Of a stretch of 64,000 bases of DNA, positions 1 through 10,500 are shown in pieces. The notes beneath the pieces are model-generated. The model did no database searches and was not told the origin of the DNA. It was given only the letters and a program-made list of their open reading frames with translations. Position numbers and translations under genes: made by a program. Positions within the stretch are counted from its first letter, which is position 1, and every line of letters begins with the position of its first letter. Origin of the DNA: Phytophthora sp. 'mugwort' (lineage: Eukaryota; Oomycota; Peronosporomycetes; Peronosporales; Peronosporaceae); contig JAUCEF010000017.1 of assembly GCA_033558025.1 (NCBI GenBank), forward strand, positions 186,001 through 250,000. The letters are read 5' to 3'.

Positions 1-600
1 TCAAGAGGAGGCTTACCAAAAGTTGCAGAAAGCGAGGACAAGATCAAGGCGGCAAAGGACGCGAATCAATTACTCTCACTTCGGACGGAGTAGTTCGGAA
101 GGCGCAACGAAACGTTAGTTCTGATGGATCAAGACCGCAACGAGGCTAGCGACGCTACTGTGAAGTTGACTGAGTTGACTGAGCTCGAGTACGCGTATCT
201 GAACGCACAGCATCGCTACCAAGAGCTGCGGGACCAACTCATTCTCATGAAAGGTACTAACATAAAGTTCGAGTAGTCGAATCATACAGCAAGTAAGTAA
301 ACAAGTGTAATGAATGCGGTATCTTACCCCCCCCCCCCTTAATATGTTGTACCCTGCCAAATATGAAGTTAGTAGTATATAAAGATGACGTACTCACCCG
401 ACCAATACCTCACTAACAAAGAGCGCATTAAGGCGGCGCAGAAATGATACTATCAGCGCACACGCGAAGATCGCTTGAACAATCAGAAGGGTACGACGAG
501 AAGGACAAAGATCAGGTTCGTAATCGATGAAAATGCGAACCTATACAAAATGAAATCGAACTTAATGGCGTAACCGAATTATTATTTTGTCTCACATAAA
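1..600 (+). pseudogene. Decayed coding remnant with coiled-coil-like and lysine-rich stretches
   Basis: I do not recognise a family. Positions 1-114 and 115-275 read as charged helical protein in two different frames, with a stop at 91-93. A short frame from 123 to 275 has spaced Leu/Glu residues like a coiled coil. A second piece from 385 begins MTYSPDQYLTNKERIKAAQK, hits a TGA, and continues with YYQRTREDRLNNQK. Both pieces carry a similar K/R-I-K-A-A-K/Q motif, so they may be copies of one unit. Frame shifts and stops mean it is not a working gene as it stands. It could equally be the degraded end of a transposon. The left edge of the window cuts it. Confidence 0.3.
327..338. repeat. C12 homopolymer
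   Basis: An uninterrupted run of 12 C inside degraded sequence. Three G runs of 12 to 16 bases lie in the transposon region to the right; none of this length occurs in the intact genes. Confidence 0.9.
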
Positions 601-1776
601 AAGTCACATATGTACCAAGTTAGTACTACCAACGCTTTAAGATGTGATAAGTCTTACCCAAGTAATTACGAACTAATTAAAATCTAGCATTTTTGTAGGT
701 ATCATAGATAAATAGTTCTGATAAGAAGGTTTTTTTTTTTTTTTAAGCCAGGTCAGTCGGTTGGACTGACCAGGTTTTTTTTCTCAACATGATCACTTTG
801 CTTTTGCATCCTCAACGATTATCAAAATTCAACACATCAGACCATCGTAACGATGGTCCATCGTAGCCGCGTCCCAGTTTTCCAACGATGCATCCATCGT
901 CACCCCCTCCCAGTTTAGTGCAGACCATCGTCGATTCTTCGATGGCGATGAGTAGCTGACAAGGCACTGCGGCGCTGAGAGACACTATGGACAGGGTGTG
1001 TCGCGAACTCGTGACCGCCGACCCTGACACTCGTCGGAAGGGCGGAGAAGACTACGACGACGCCATTCTCATCGCGGAGCGTATACCTTTGGAGACGTGG
1101 AATCGATTCACACAGCTGGACGAGCTGCCTCGTGGTTTCCAGCTCCAATAGCGGCTTTGTCGTCATCCCACATAAGCTATTATAGCTTATGTGGGATGAC
1201 GACAAAGTTTGGGGCGTGAGTGTCCGATGGGGCATCTCTACGGAATCGCCGTTAGTTACATTATCCAACAATTTCCATACATGGACTGTGCACACTCAGG
1301 AGCGAAGGATTTTACTGGGCCTGGCCTCGACGGCCGACAAAGGACATATTAAACAGACGTCTCGTGTCGTCCAAGACGAACTGTTGCTGGCTCTCAGTGC
1401 TGCAAGGTGTCCTCCGCGATAAGTGAGTGGGTGATAGTGTGAGTATATCAAGGAAGAAGCGTATGAAACCCAAGATTCGGTAAACACATCTGCTCTAGTA
1501 TTATAGCAGGATCACAGATTTTAGTCTAAAGCTGAATACGTTTTCCAATTTTGCCTCTAAAGCAGTCGTTAACGCTATACTACCGACCCCCCTCCCCCAC
1601 ATTCAGTATGTGTATTTAACCGCTTTTGGCAAAACATTTCACGTTTTGCCGCTGGGTTTTAGTAGTGTCATATTTTGATGTTAGAGCGAACTTGAAACTG
1701 ATGTAGCAGTGCCCTATTTCAAGCCCTTGGTCGCGTTCAAGTCGTTCTCACGGAATTGGCTTCGATAGCGATCAAT
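601..1776. other. Intergenic sequence without a convincing gene, upstream of the cation channel
   Basis: It holds a 15-base T tract near 730, followed at about 752-772 by an 8-bp inverted repeat (GGTCAGTC / GACTGACC, 5-base loop) and another T tract, which looks like a transposon end. A 54-codon frame from 987 to 1151 (MDRVCRELV...) stops four bases before the long palindrome at 1155. I cannot assign it to a family. The last few hundred bases should contain the channel promoter, but I see no clear start-site motif. Confidence 0.5.
1155..1207. repeat. Perfect 53-bp palindrome (26-bp arms, 1-base centre)
   Basis: The left arm, positions 1155-1180, is the exact reverse complement of 1182-1207, around a single central T at 1181. 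The match stops abruptly on both sides. It would fold into a long perfect hairpin. It lies just after a short reading frame in otherwise decayed sequence. Confidence 0.97.
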
Positions 1777-4700
1777 ATGAACGACACGACGCGGCCGGAC
1801 GATCTGTCGTGGGCTGCCGAGCAGCCTCGAAGACTCACCATTACCGTCACGCCTTCAAATACCTCGCGCAATGCTGTGGAACTCTCTCTCGAGGACTCGA
1901 AACTCGTACGACGAACGTCAATGCTGCTAGCAAGTCCTGCGGGGCTCACGACCGTATTAACACAAGCAGAACTCCAGCGACTCGAGCGACTCGAGCGCTT
2001 TGGGTCGCAATTTCTGGGCGCCGCACAGACAAGAAGCGGGCGAAGAAGACGCGACGGCAGAAGTTTAAGCGCCGGACGATCCTCCGATCCAGCGCTCTCG
2101 TCGTTCGACGACAGAGACGTCCAAGGCGATGACGAGAGTGCAACCGCTACTCCTGTTGTCGTCAAGTCACCTCAGCCGTCCAGACTCGCTCAATTCCGTC
2201 ACACGCTTCGTGTCGCCGTTAAAGCGAAATGGTTTCGAGTGATTTTATACTTTCTCGTCCTCGCGGATGTCCTCGTGTTGGCACTAGACAATGAATACGT
2301 CACCAGATCGGCACTAGCGCAACTGGATCTCGCCTTGACGGTGTTATTGTTAATGGAGGTGGCACTTAAAGCCGTAGCCTTCGGGCTCTGGGGACACCCG
2401 GACGCCTATTTTCAACGCTCACGCTATCGATTCCTTCAAGTTTCGTTACTGTTCATCAGTTTAATCTCTCATGGATTCCCTGGTGGACAAGGTAACACGT
2501 GGAAGGTACTACGAGGCCTCAAGACCGTGCGTAGTTTGACTCTGTACTCTGGTTTGCGGCGGATTCTCAAGGCCTTGATGCGCGCAGTGCCATTTCTCGC
2601 GAATGTTGGTACATTGGCCATGTTTGGGTTGCTGGCCTTCTCCATCTTCGGCCTTGAAGCGTATGGCGGATTGTACAACCAACAGTGTACGATTCTTCCA
2701 CCAGAAAATGGTGAATATTCATCACTTTATGGCTCCGCTTCGGCTTCCACTGCATTGGAGGCGTTGGAGGCATTACCAAGAGTGTACTGCTCGGCGACGT
2801 CGAGTTGTGCGACTACCAGTCAGCTCTGCCAAGCGGTGACGCCGCCTTCAAGTCATGTCAACTTTGACAGTGGGTTATCGTCTCTCTTCCTTGTATTCCT
2901 CGTCGTGGCTCAAGACGGCTGGGTCACTGATATCATGAAGCCCGTGATTGAAGCGTCTTCACCCTTTAGCGTCCTCTTCTTCATTGCTATCGTCGCGTCC
3001 ATGGTGTTTCTTGTCGTGAATTTGTTCGTTGCTGTCATCACGACAGCTTTCATGAATTTCACACTTGACGAAGAAGACGACAAGGAAAAACCGCATTATA
3101 TGGGCAAACTTGACCCCAAGATGGAGGAGACACACGTCAATATGATCATGGGCGCTACACTCGTGTTGGAGGATACAATAAGTGGCGAGGACGAGGTTCC
3201 AGGCACGGATCAAGCGGAAGGTGATGACACTGGAAGCACTGAGAGTACAGCTCTAGTGACTCGGGAATCGTCCTATTCCAGGTTAAGTGTCTCGACCATC
3301 CCGAGAGCTTCCGTCGTTGAAGAAGAAGTGATCTTTCGGCCACGTACACGACGTCCTGCCAGTGCCCCTGCATACTACAAGACCGTCAACAGTAAAGAAG
3401 ATTATCTGACGTTGTTGGCCAAGATGCATCAATGGCAATCACTACGAAACCTCACAGTCGAGACGACAATGCAATTGATCCAGAACGGAGTTCTGATGGA
3501 AGAATTAATGGGACCATTGACGAGATCGTTGCAGAATGCGAATGGAGAAGTTCTCGAGCATTTAACTGAAGTTGTTAACTCGACAACGCCACGTCCTCTT
3601 GCTCGTAAGAAGGCGGTGATGATGGAAGTGATCCCAGATCTCGACGAGATGCATTTTTCCACGTCAACGCACGCTTTAATGATGCAAAACACGACGTCTA
3701 CTAGCCCCCAATTCGTGACATTCCAGCGCTTTGTATTGTCGAAAAAGTTTGATGACTTTATCACAGTTTGTATCCTTCTTAACACGCTCTTCTTGCTGGT
3801 CGAGTACCCAAACATGAGCTCGGAGCTGGAACTGGTACTGTCCGTGACGGAATATTTCTTTGGTGTCATTTTCCTGACCGAGACGATCATGCGCATCGTG
3901 GCGATGCGAGGATTACGAGTGTATTTGAGCAGTACAGAACGAGTCTTTGACCTGGTCGTCGTGTTCTGTACGTCTGGGAATCTGATCCTTAACAACTTGG
4001 AAGCGAGTTTCAGTGGACTTAACAGCGCGTCTTCACTTCGAACGCTTCGAGTGACGCGTCTCATGATGAAGTATGAAGGTACACGTAAGCTCATCCAGTC
4101 AGTGCTCAAGTCTTCGCGTGGAGTGATGGATGTTGTCGTCTTTATGCTCGTCTTCCAGGTCGTCAATAGTATCATAGGCATGCAGCTCTTTGGTGGCTCA
4201 CATCTAGTGGGCAAAGATGGCGACGTACCTCGCTGGAACTTTGACACATTTGGTCGCTCGTTTCTCACACTCCTGCAGGTCATTACAGGTGATCAATGGT
4301 CCAGTATCGCGTATGATGCCGTCGATGCAGCCACACCTCACTGGCTCATGGTCCCGTTCCTCATTCTCAACTTTATCGTCGGTCAATATGTGTTGCTTAA
4401 TCTCTTTATTGCTGTTATTCTCGAGAATTTCTCCATCTCGGAAGAAGAAGCGTACCAACTTCAGCTTGCACAGATCATTGCGATTCCGAAAGAACTTGAT
4501 ATTTACGAAAAGATTGAAGAAGTGGGTGTACGTGCATTCGGTGAGATGGATCAGCTGGAAAACGTGAGCAATGTCAAGTTACGAATGTTTCTTGGTTTAG
4601 ACGACCAAAAAGTGAGTGAGGAGAAGTCAAACATCGACGTTCTGCACAATTCTGGGTCGTCTACGAGGATCACAATGACTCAAAGTGTCACTCCGACCCG

Positions 4701-7467
4701 GAATCTTCATCACGTGAGCTCCCAACGAGTCTCAGCATGGAAAAGACTGTGCCGACAAGTCGTACTGAACATCTGGTTCTCACGTCTTGTGCAGTTTATG
4801 ATCCTCGTGAGCTGTGTGTGTCTTGTGCTGGATGAGCCTCATCCAGACATGAGTCTGTCACCTCCAAGTGAGACCTTTGATCTCGTACTGACGACGATGA
4901 GTCGACTCGCTCTTGTCGTGCTTTTCATTGAATTTTGTGTCAAAGTTGGAGCTTCCGGGTTCGGTCTCGAGTATCTCCGAGTGACAATTTTCCACAATGA
5001 CGAAGTGCTCGGCTACGTGCCTCGGCAAACGTATATGGAAAACAAGTGGAATCAACTGGATCTGGCGTTGCTTATGCTAGCGATCGGTGACGAGATCATC
5101 ACGACAATTAACCCGACAGTGACAATCTCCAGTGTCTTTCGAGCTGGTCGTGTGCTGAGACCATTGCGAATGCTAAACCACAACCACGAGATGAAAGTCA
5201 TTTTGAATGCTGTGGTCCGCTCATTACCACACGTTGGGAACGTATTGGCGCTCTGTCTCATCGTGTACATTATCTTTGGCGTCGTGGGTCGTTCTCTCTT
5301 CTCAGAGCAATTTTACTTCTGCAATGACAGTGACATGGCGTCTATGGTCGAGTGTGTGGGGTTCTATTGGGTTTATCCAGACGGTGTCTTGCCACTGCAA
5401 GAAGCTGCTGCACGAGGGGCACCCGGTGGCGCCATCTTGATGCCACGCGTCTGGCAGAATGCACGCTTCTCATTCGATAATATCGGCGCAGGGTTCCTCA
5501 CGTTGCTGGAAATGACGTCGTTAAAGTGGGTCGACAAAGCTTTTGCTGCCATGGACATCGCTGGTGTCGGTAAGCAGCCCGTGACGGACGCTTCTGCCCA
5601 AGCTGCGCTCTTTTTCGTGCTGTACGTTTATGTCGGCTCACTGTTTGTCATTCGCTTGTTTGTCGGTGTACTTGTCGAGCAATTCCAACGTAATAATGGG
5701 ACTGAGATCCTCACAGAGAGCCAAAAGTCCTGGGTGGATCTCGAAAAGTTCATTTTGTTGCTCAAACCGCTCAAAAGTATTCCCCGTCCACGGCTCGAGC
5801 TCCAGGCAAAAATGTACGACTTGTGTAAACATCCGTACTTCTCAACGGGGATCTCCATTGCCATCGTGCTCAATCTCGTGCTTTTGCTCGTGAGTCCACG
5901 GGCCGAAGGAGCGATGGCGACTTCATTGTCGTTTCAGATCATTGAGATCATTTTCCTCGCCATTTTCACTCTTGAAGCTTCGGTCAAGTGCATTGGACTG
6001 CGTCAATACTATTTGCTTCAACCGCAAGGGATCTTCGAAGTGGCAATTCTCAGCGGCTCCATTGTTGCCTATTTTTTCGCCACAGGTTACCACTCCATCA
6101 TCCAAGCTGGGCGCATTTTCCGGATGATGCGAGTACTTCGCTTTGTGCATTTAAATCGCGGGATCTACACAGTTTATCAGACTTTTCGCGCGTCATTGCG
6201 GCCTCTAGGGCAGATTTTCTTCCTCATGTTCATGATCTACTTTATCTTCGCTATTGTGGCTCGTCAGCTCTTTGGGGGAGTACGCTACGGTCCTGCAATG
6301 AACTCGTTCTCAAATTTTCGTACATTTGGCTCCGCGACGTTGCTGCTCTTCCAGATCATGTCGGGAGACGACTGGCACCTCACTATGACCGACTGTATGG
6401 TTGAGAAACCATTCTGTGCTGAGCGAATTAGCGCTACGACAGGCCGCGTGTACTCGGATTGCGGTAGTACAGCGGGTTCGGCCCTGTTCTTCATCACGTA
6501 CGTCACGCTCGTAGTCTTTGTGTTCCTTAATCTCTTTATCGCTGTCATTCTCGAGAACTTTCGGAGCTGCTACCTCAAGAGCGACGTGTGTGCAGTCTCG
6601 CTGCTTGATTTCGAGGCGTATCGGGAAGTTTTCCAGCGCTATGACTTGCACAATACAGGTTACTTTCCGCTATGGCAGCTCGCGAATTTCCTCACGGAAC
6701 TTCCTCCTGGTCTGCGTGTTGACGCTCATCGTGAACGAACAGCGTTTCTACAGCTGCGAACGCAAGCTCAAGCGCAATGGGGGCCACCAGTTGATGGCCG
6801 TAAGCGTCCGTACTTCAACGAGTTATTGCGGATCTTGTGCATTCATCAGCTCGGGATCCGGTCGCTCCCGTACGAGCAGCAAAGAGATCGAGTCAAGCAG
6901 ATTTTCATTTATCGAGCAAAGGTGGCGCAAATGCTCGTCGACTCGTATGTTAAAGGGTATATCCAACGATGGCGACTTCGACGAGCACGTTTAGCTGCGT
7001 TAGCTTTGCTTAAAGTGGATAGAGCCACGTCATGTCAAGATTTAGTACTTGATGCTGTACTGAGTCCGACCAAAGAGGTGGAAACTCAAACATCTTCCTC
7101 TAAAGACCGACAGCATCGTCACCATCGCCACCATCGAAAGCATCGAAACCATTCAAAAGAACTCAAACGAGAGAAGAAGTCGCCGTGTTCTGATGTTCAA
7201 GCTCCAGTTGCAAGTGGTTCACATGATGAAACACCTTTAGATAAACCAACGTACGCGAGCTTACCAACTGAGACGTCCAAGCAAGCTCAAGCTGATCGAA
7301 AGACGCTGGAAGATCAAACAGAGTCGATCTGCACATCCCCGTTGACTCATGTTTTGCCACCGTTAGTGATGAAACATGCAGCAGTTTTGTCTCCTCAGGA
7401 TGCAGCTCCATCTGGAATACTTGGAACGTTGAGACCCTCACACTCGAGCAAAGTGCATCCGTCCTAA
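1777..7467 (+). CDS. Four-domain voltage-gated cation channel (Cav/Nav-type alpha subunit)
   Basis: A single-exon 1896-residue pore protein of the plasma membrane. Four six-helix domains lie at about residues 150-430, 649-888, 993-1308 and 1347-1598. Voltage-sensor S4 helices show Arg/Lys every third residue; domains III and IV have four (RAGRVLRPLR and RIFRMMRVLR). Pore residues two places before the filter Trp are Asp380, Asp839 and Asp1531 in domains I, II and IV. Domain III reads MTSLKW (1246-1251), one residue short and without the acidic residue. The C-terminus has an EF-hand-like stretch, an IQ-like motif (YIQRWRLRRAR, about 1728-1738) for calmodulin, and a His-rich stretch (HRHHRHHRKHRNH). 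The frame is open to a TTG at 1756; the first ATG is 1777. Calcium permeation is likely from family knowledge, but selectivity is uncertain because of domain III. Confidence 0.93.
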   Translation: MNDTTRPDDLSWAAEQPRRLTITVTPSNTSRNAVELSLEDSKLVRRTSMLLASPAGLTTVLTQAELQRLERLERFGSQFLGAAQTRSGRRRRDGRSLSAGRSSDPALSSFDDRDVQGDDESATATPVVVKSPQPSRLAQFRHTLRVAVKAKWFRVILYFLVLADVLVLALDNEYVTRSALAQLDLALTVLLLMEVALKAVAFGLWGHPDAYFQRSRYRFLQVSLLFISLISHGFPGGQGNTWKVLRGLKTVRSLTLYSGLRRILKALMRAVPFLANVGTLAMFGLLAFSIFGLEAYGGLYNQQCTILPPENGEYSSLYGSASASTALEALEALPRVYCSATSSCATTSQLCQAVTPPSSHVNFDSGLSSLFLVFLVVAQDGWVTDIMKPVIEASSPFSVLFFIAIVASMVFLVVNLFVAVITTAFMNFTLDEEDDKEKPHYMGKLDPKMEETHVNMIMGATLVLEDTISGEDEVPGTDQAEGDDTGSTESTALVTRESSYSRLSVSTIPRASVVEEEVIFRPRTRRPASAPAYYKTVNSKEDYLTLLAKMHQWQSLRNLTVETTMQLIQNGVLMEELMGPLTRSLQNANGEVLEHLTEVVNSTTPRPLARKKAVMMEVIPDLDEMHFSTSTHALMMQNTTSTSPQFVTFQRFVLSKKFDDFITVCILLNTLFLLVEYPNMSSELELVLSVTEYFFGVIFLTETIMRIVAMRGLRVYLSSTERVFDLVVVFCTSGNLILNNLEASFSGLNSASSLRTLRVTRLMMKYEGTRKLIQSVLKSSRGVMDVVVFMLVFQVVNSIIGMQLFGGSHLVGKDGDVPRWNFDTFGRSFLTLLQVITGDQWSSIAYDAVDAATPHWLMVPFLILNFIVGQYVLLNLFIAVILENFSISEEEAYQLQLAQIIAIPKELDIYEKIEEVGVRAFGEMDQLENVSNVKLRMFLGLDDQKVSEEKSNIDVLHNSGSSTRITMTQSVTPTRNLHHVSSQRVSAWKRLCRQVVLNIWFSRLVQFMILVSCVCLVLDEPHPDMSLSPPSETFDLVLTTMSRLALVVLFIEFCVKVGASGFGLEYLRVTIFHNDEVLGYVPRQTYMENKWNQLDLALLMLAIGDEIITTINPTVTISSVFRAGRVLRPLRMLNHNHEMKVILNAVVRSLPHVGNVLALCLIVYIIFGVVGRSLFSEQFYFCNDSDMASMVECVGFYWVYPDGVLPLQEAAARGAPGGAILMPRVWQNARFSFDNIGAGFLTLLEMTSLKWVDKAFAAMDIAGVGKQPVTDASAQAALFFVLYVYVGSLFVIRLFVGVLVEQFQRNNGTEILTESQKSWVDLEKFILLLKPLKSIPRPRLELQAKMYDLCKHPYFSTGISIAIVLNLVLLLVSPRAEGAMATSLSFQIIEIIFLAIFTLEASVKCIGLRQYYLLQPQGIFEVAILSGSIVAYFFATGYHSIIQAGRIFRMMRVLRFVHLNRGIYTVYQTFRASLRPLGQIFFLMFMIYFIFAIVARQLFGGVRYGPAMNSFSNFRTFGSATLLLFQIMSGDDWHLTMTDCMVEKPFCAERISATTGRVYSDCGSTAGSALFFITYVTLVVFVFLNLFIAVILENFRSCYLKSDVCAVSLLDFEAYREVFQRYDLHNTGYFPLWQLANFLTELPPGLRVDAHRERTAFLQLRTQAQAQWGPPVDGRKRPYFNELLRILCIHQLGIRSLPYEQQRDRVKQIFIYRAKVAQMLVDSYVKGYIQRWRLRRARLAALALLKVDRATSCQDLVLDAVLSPTKEVETQTSSSKDRQHRHHRHHRKHRNHSKELKREKKSPCSDVQAPVASGSHDETPLDKPTYASLPTETSKQAQADRKTLEDQTESICTSPLTHVLPPLVMKHAAVLSPQDAAPSGILGTLRPSHSSKVHPS

Positions 7468-7562
7468 GAAAGACAAGTCAGGAATGTTAGTACTTAAAAC
7501 TATACAAAACTCTCTCGTGCTGAAAAACTACATACTCTATTCAGTTATCTAAAGGCGATCGA

Positions 7563-10500
7563 TTACTTGGCCGCAGCGCTAGCAACGAAGTCCTTTGCCA
7601 ACTGCTTGACGTGCTCCACGTGCTCATCGTCGCCCTGGTCCTGCTCGAATTGCAGATACTTTTTAAACAGGAACTTCATCTTCTTCGCCGAGAACTCCAT
7701 AGCCAGCAGACGCTCGAACAGGGCGCGCACCAGCGCCACGTCGCCAAACTTGATCTCCTTGTCCAGATACACATTCCACAGGTCCATACGCTTCGGGTAG
7801 TTGGCCAGGATCCCCTCAAAGATGGTGCGGGCCTTGTCCAGGTCGCCCAACTCGTACAGAAGCTGGCCGTACTTGAGGATCACCGGCAAGTGCTTGTGGG
7901 CTGCCAGACTCTTCAGACTGCGCTGCAGCGTCTCGGCAGCCTCCGCGAACTGCTTCTCGCTAACCAGGTACTGCAGCGAACGGATCCACATCTGCTTGCT
8001 GGTGCGGAACTTCTTCTGCATGGTAGAAAGCGTCTGCTTCACGTCGTCGTGCTCCGCTGCACGGGCGTACAGGTCCACAAGGTGCAGATACACGCGTTTG
8101 GGATGGTTCACCAGGAGCGCGCTCTTGAACACGCGCAGGAAGCTCGCGTCGTCGCCGAAATCGTGCTCCAGATTCAGGTACGCCACCCACACGTTCAGCT
8201 TCTCCTTCTCGTCACGGAATGACACAGCAGAAGTCGCACGAACGGCGACATCACGGGCGAGGTCGATTTCCGTGAGCGAGACATGGAAGGCCATGTACTG
8301 GATCCACAAGTACGAGCTCTGCGGCGACACAGCAAGCAGACGCTCGTAGTCGCCGGCGCTTTGAGGAACCTCCTCGTTGCTAGCAAGAGCCTTCTCGCGT
8401 AGAGCCACCCAATCATCGTTGTGCAGACGGTTCTTCTTGCTGGACTTGTTGGAGCTGATAGCGTCCTCCTCGTCATCTTCTTCCTCATCAGAAGACGCGT
8501 CGTCCTTCAGGTCCGTCTTTTTGCTCAGTGCGTTCGAGAAACCGTCCCAACTGAATTCGACCGGGGCAGCGCTGTTTGCATCCTCGTCTTCACTAGAGGA
8601 TTCGTCGTCGTCGCCCAGATCGATCTCCATCGCCACAGGCTTCGACTTCTTCGTCGGCTTCTTGGTAGGCGCTTCCTCCTCGTCGACCTCCATAGGCTCA
8701 GCCTCCTCCTCCTCCTCACTGTCAGCCTCTTCCTCCTCTTCGTCTTCCGACTCTTCTTCCGAACTGCTCTCCTCGCCCTGGAAATACGATGGCTTCAGAC
8801 CGAACGATACACGACGACCCTCAACCTTAAGCACTTTCGCCTTGACATAGTCACCCTCGGAGAAGATTTGATCCAGCGGCTGCGTTACCTTCTCGTCCGC
8901 AACTTCCGAAATGTGACACAGACCACTGATGGTGCTCTTCTCGATGCGAACGAAGACACCGTACGTCTGCACCTTCGTGATCGTACCCTTGACAGTCATA
9001 CCCTCCTTGAGGTCGTTCCACTTGAAGACCGACACGTCGTCTGAGACGACAGACGTCTTCAAACTCAGCTCGAGTCCGCGGTCCGACTTCTTCGTCACAC
9101 GACCAGCAACCAGTTTGCCCGTAGGGAACTGAGTCTGTGGGTCCTTGACGAAGTCGTCACTGAGGTCCCGGAGCATGACACGAGCAGTCGTGTGGCAATC
9201 TACACGGACAAAGCATCCACTCGTCATGGTAGTAGCCACAATAGCAGGGACCAAGTCGCCCACGTTGCGTTCAACAGGCTTCGAGGTCTTCTTCGCGTAT
9301 TCCTTCGGGTTCTCGAGGGCGTCTTCACGCAGCGACAAGTCGATGTGGTTGTTACAGGTCGAAAGTACAACGCAGCGCACGACCTTACCAGGCGCGAACT
9401 GCGGCAGCTCCAGCATATTGTTCTCCCATTTGGCCAGCAACTCGGTGATGCAGACACGACCAAAAGTGTGGGCACCAAGCTGCACCATGATCGATGGCGG
9501 GCGAATCGCAGACTTCTTGGTCGAAATCACACCGTTCACAATGGTGCCGGGCTTCACGGCGGCCTTGTCCTGCACCGACGATGAGTGAATCATAGACAGG
9601 TCCACGACCTTCTTCTCATCGTCCACCTGAAGCACAAAGCACTTGACACGCTTGCCAACCGGGAACTTGTCCTGGAACGCACGCACAGCTTCCACGTCTT
9701 CCGACACCTCCACACAGCTGAGAGCGCCCGTAACGTTGCTGCTGAGCTTGACCGTCAGGTGGTCGGCGGCCTGCTCCGAGACGACACCGTCGACGGAGTT
9801 GCCTTCCTTCAGGAGCGCACGACCGGCGCTGCCCTCCAACCAGTCCGGACGAACAAATCGATGGACGTTTTCCACCTTCTTGTCACCAGCTACGTCCTCC
9901 GAACGCAGAGACAGCTGCACGGCGTGGAACTTCGCTGGGTTTTCCTCGCTGACAGGCTTGAGCTTGTTGGTGCCCTTGACAGTAACGGCGATCACACGGC
10001 CACTAACCGTGGTGTGGACCGCATACCTGTCAAACGGGTGAGAGTGGCCAGACTTTTCGTCGATACCATCGACATCAACTATCGACACCATCGTGCGGAC
10101 CTTTCCAAGCTTCTTGAGCGTCCCCACGCGAATCTCCATCGAGTTCTCCGAAATACCGACAATGACGCCGGTCAGCGTGTTGCCAAGCACCAGGTCGTCC
10201 TGCGTGTATTTGGGCAGCTTGGGCGACGACTTGTGAGTGCTATCTTTCGGTTTGGCCACCAGCTTCTCTTCCTCCATGGTTAACAGAACCAGATCGTCGA
10301 ACGGCGTCGAGTTAGAGCCGCTTTTTAGCGAGGGGTGCACCACGCGGCACTTGATCGAGGCACCCACCTCAATACCGAGCTGGCTACTGGTCTGCGACGG
10401 GCACCAGAAGTCACACAATTGCACCAGGCCGAACTGCAGCAAATCGGCGTTCTGCGGGTCGGGGAAGGACACCACCGCGTACTTCTCCGTAGGGCTCACA

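Noticed and set aside
1756..1776. Upstream extension of the channel frame
   Set aside because: It starts with TTG; eukaryotic initiation at ATG 1777 is far more likely. The same reason removed TTG/GTG extensions of RRP5, both later RING genes, both secreted-protein frames, the transporter, cryptochrome B, NCKAP1 and the LRR gene.
3429..4283. 284-codon minus-strand frame inside the channel gene
   Set aside because: Ser/Thr/Arg-rich with no domain; it is the reverse-strand shadow of conserved channel domain II coding sequence.
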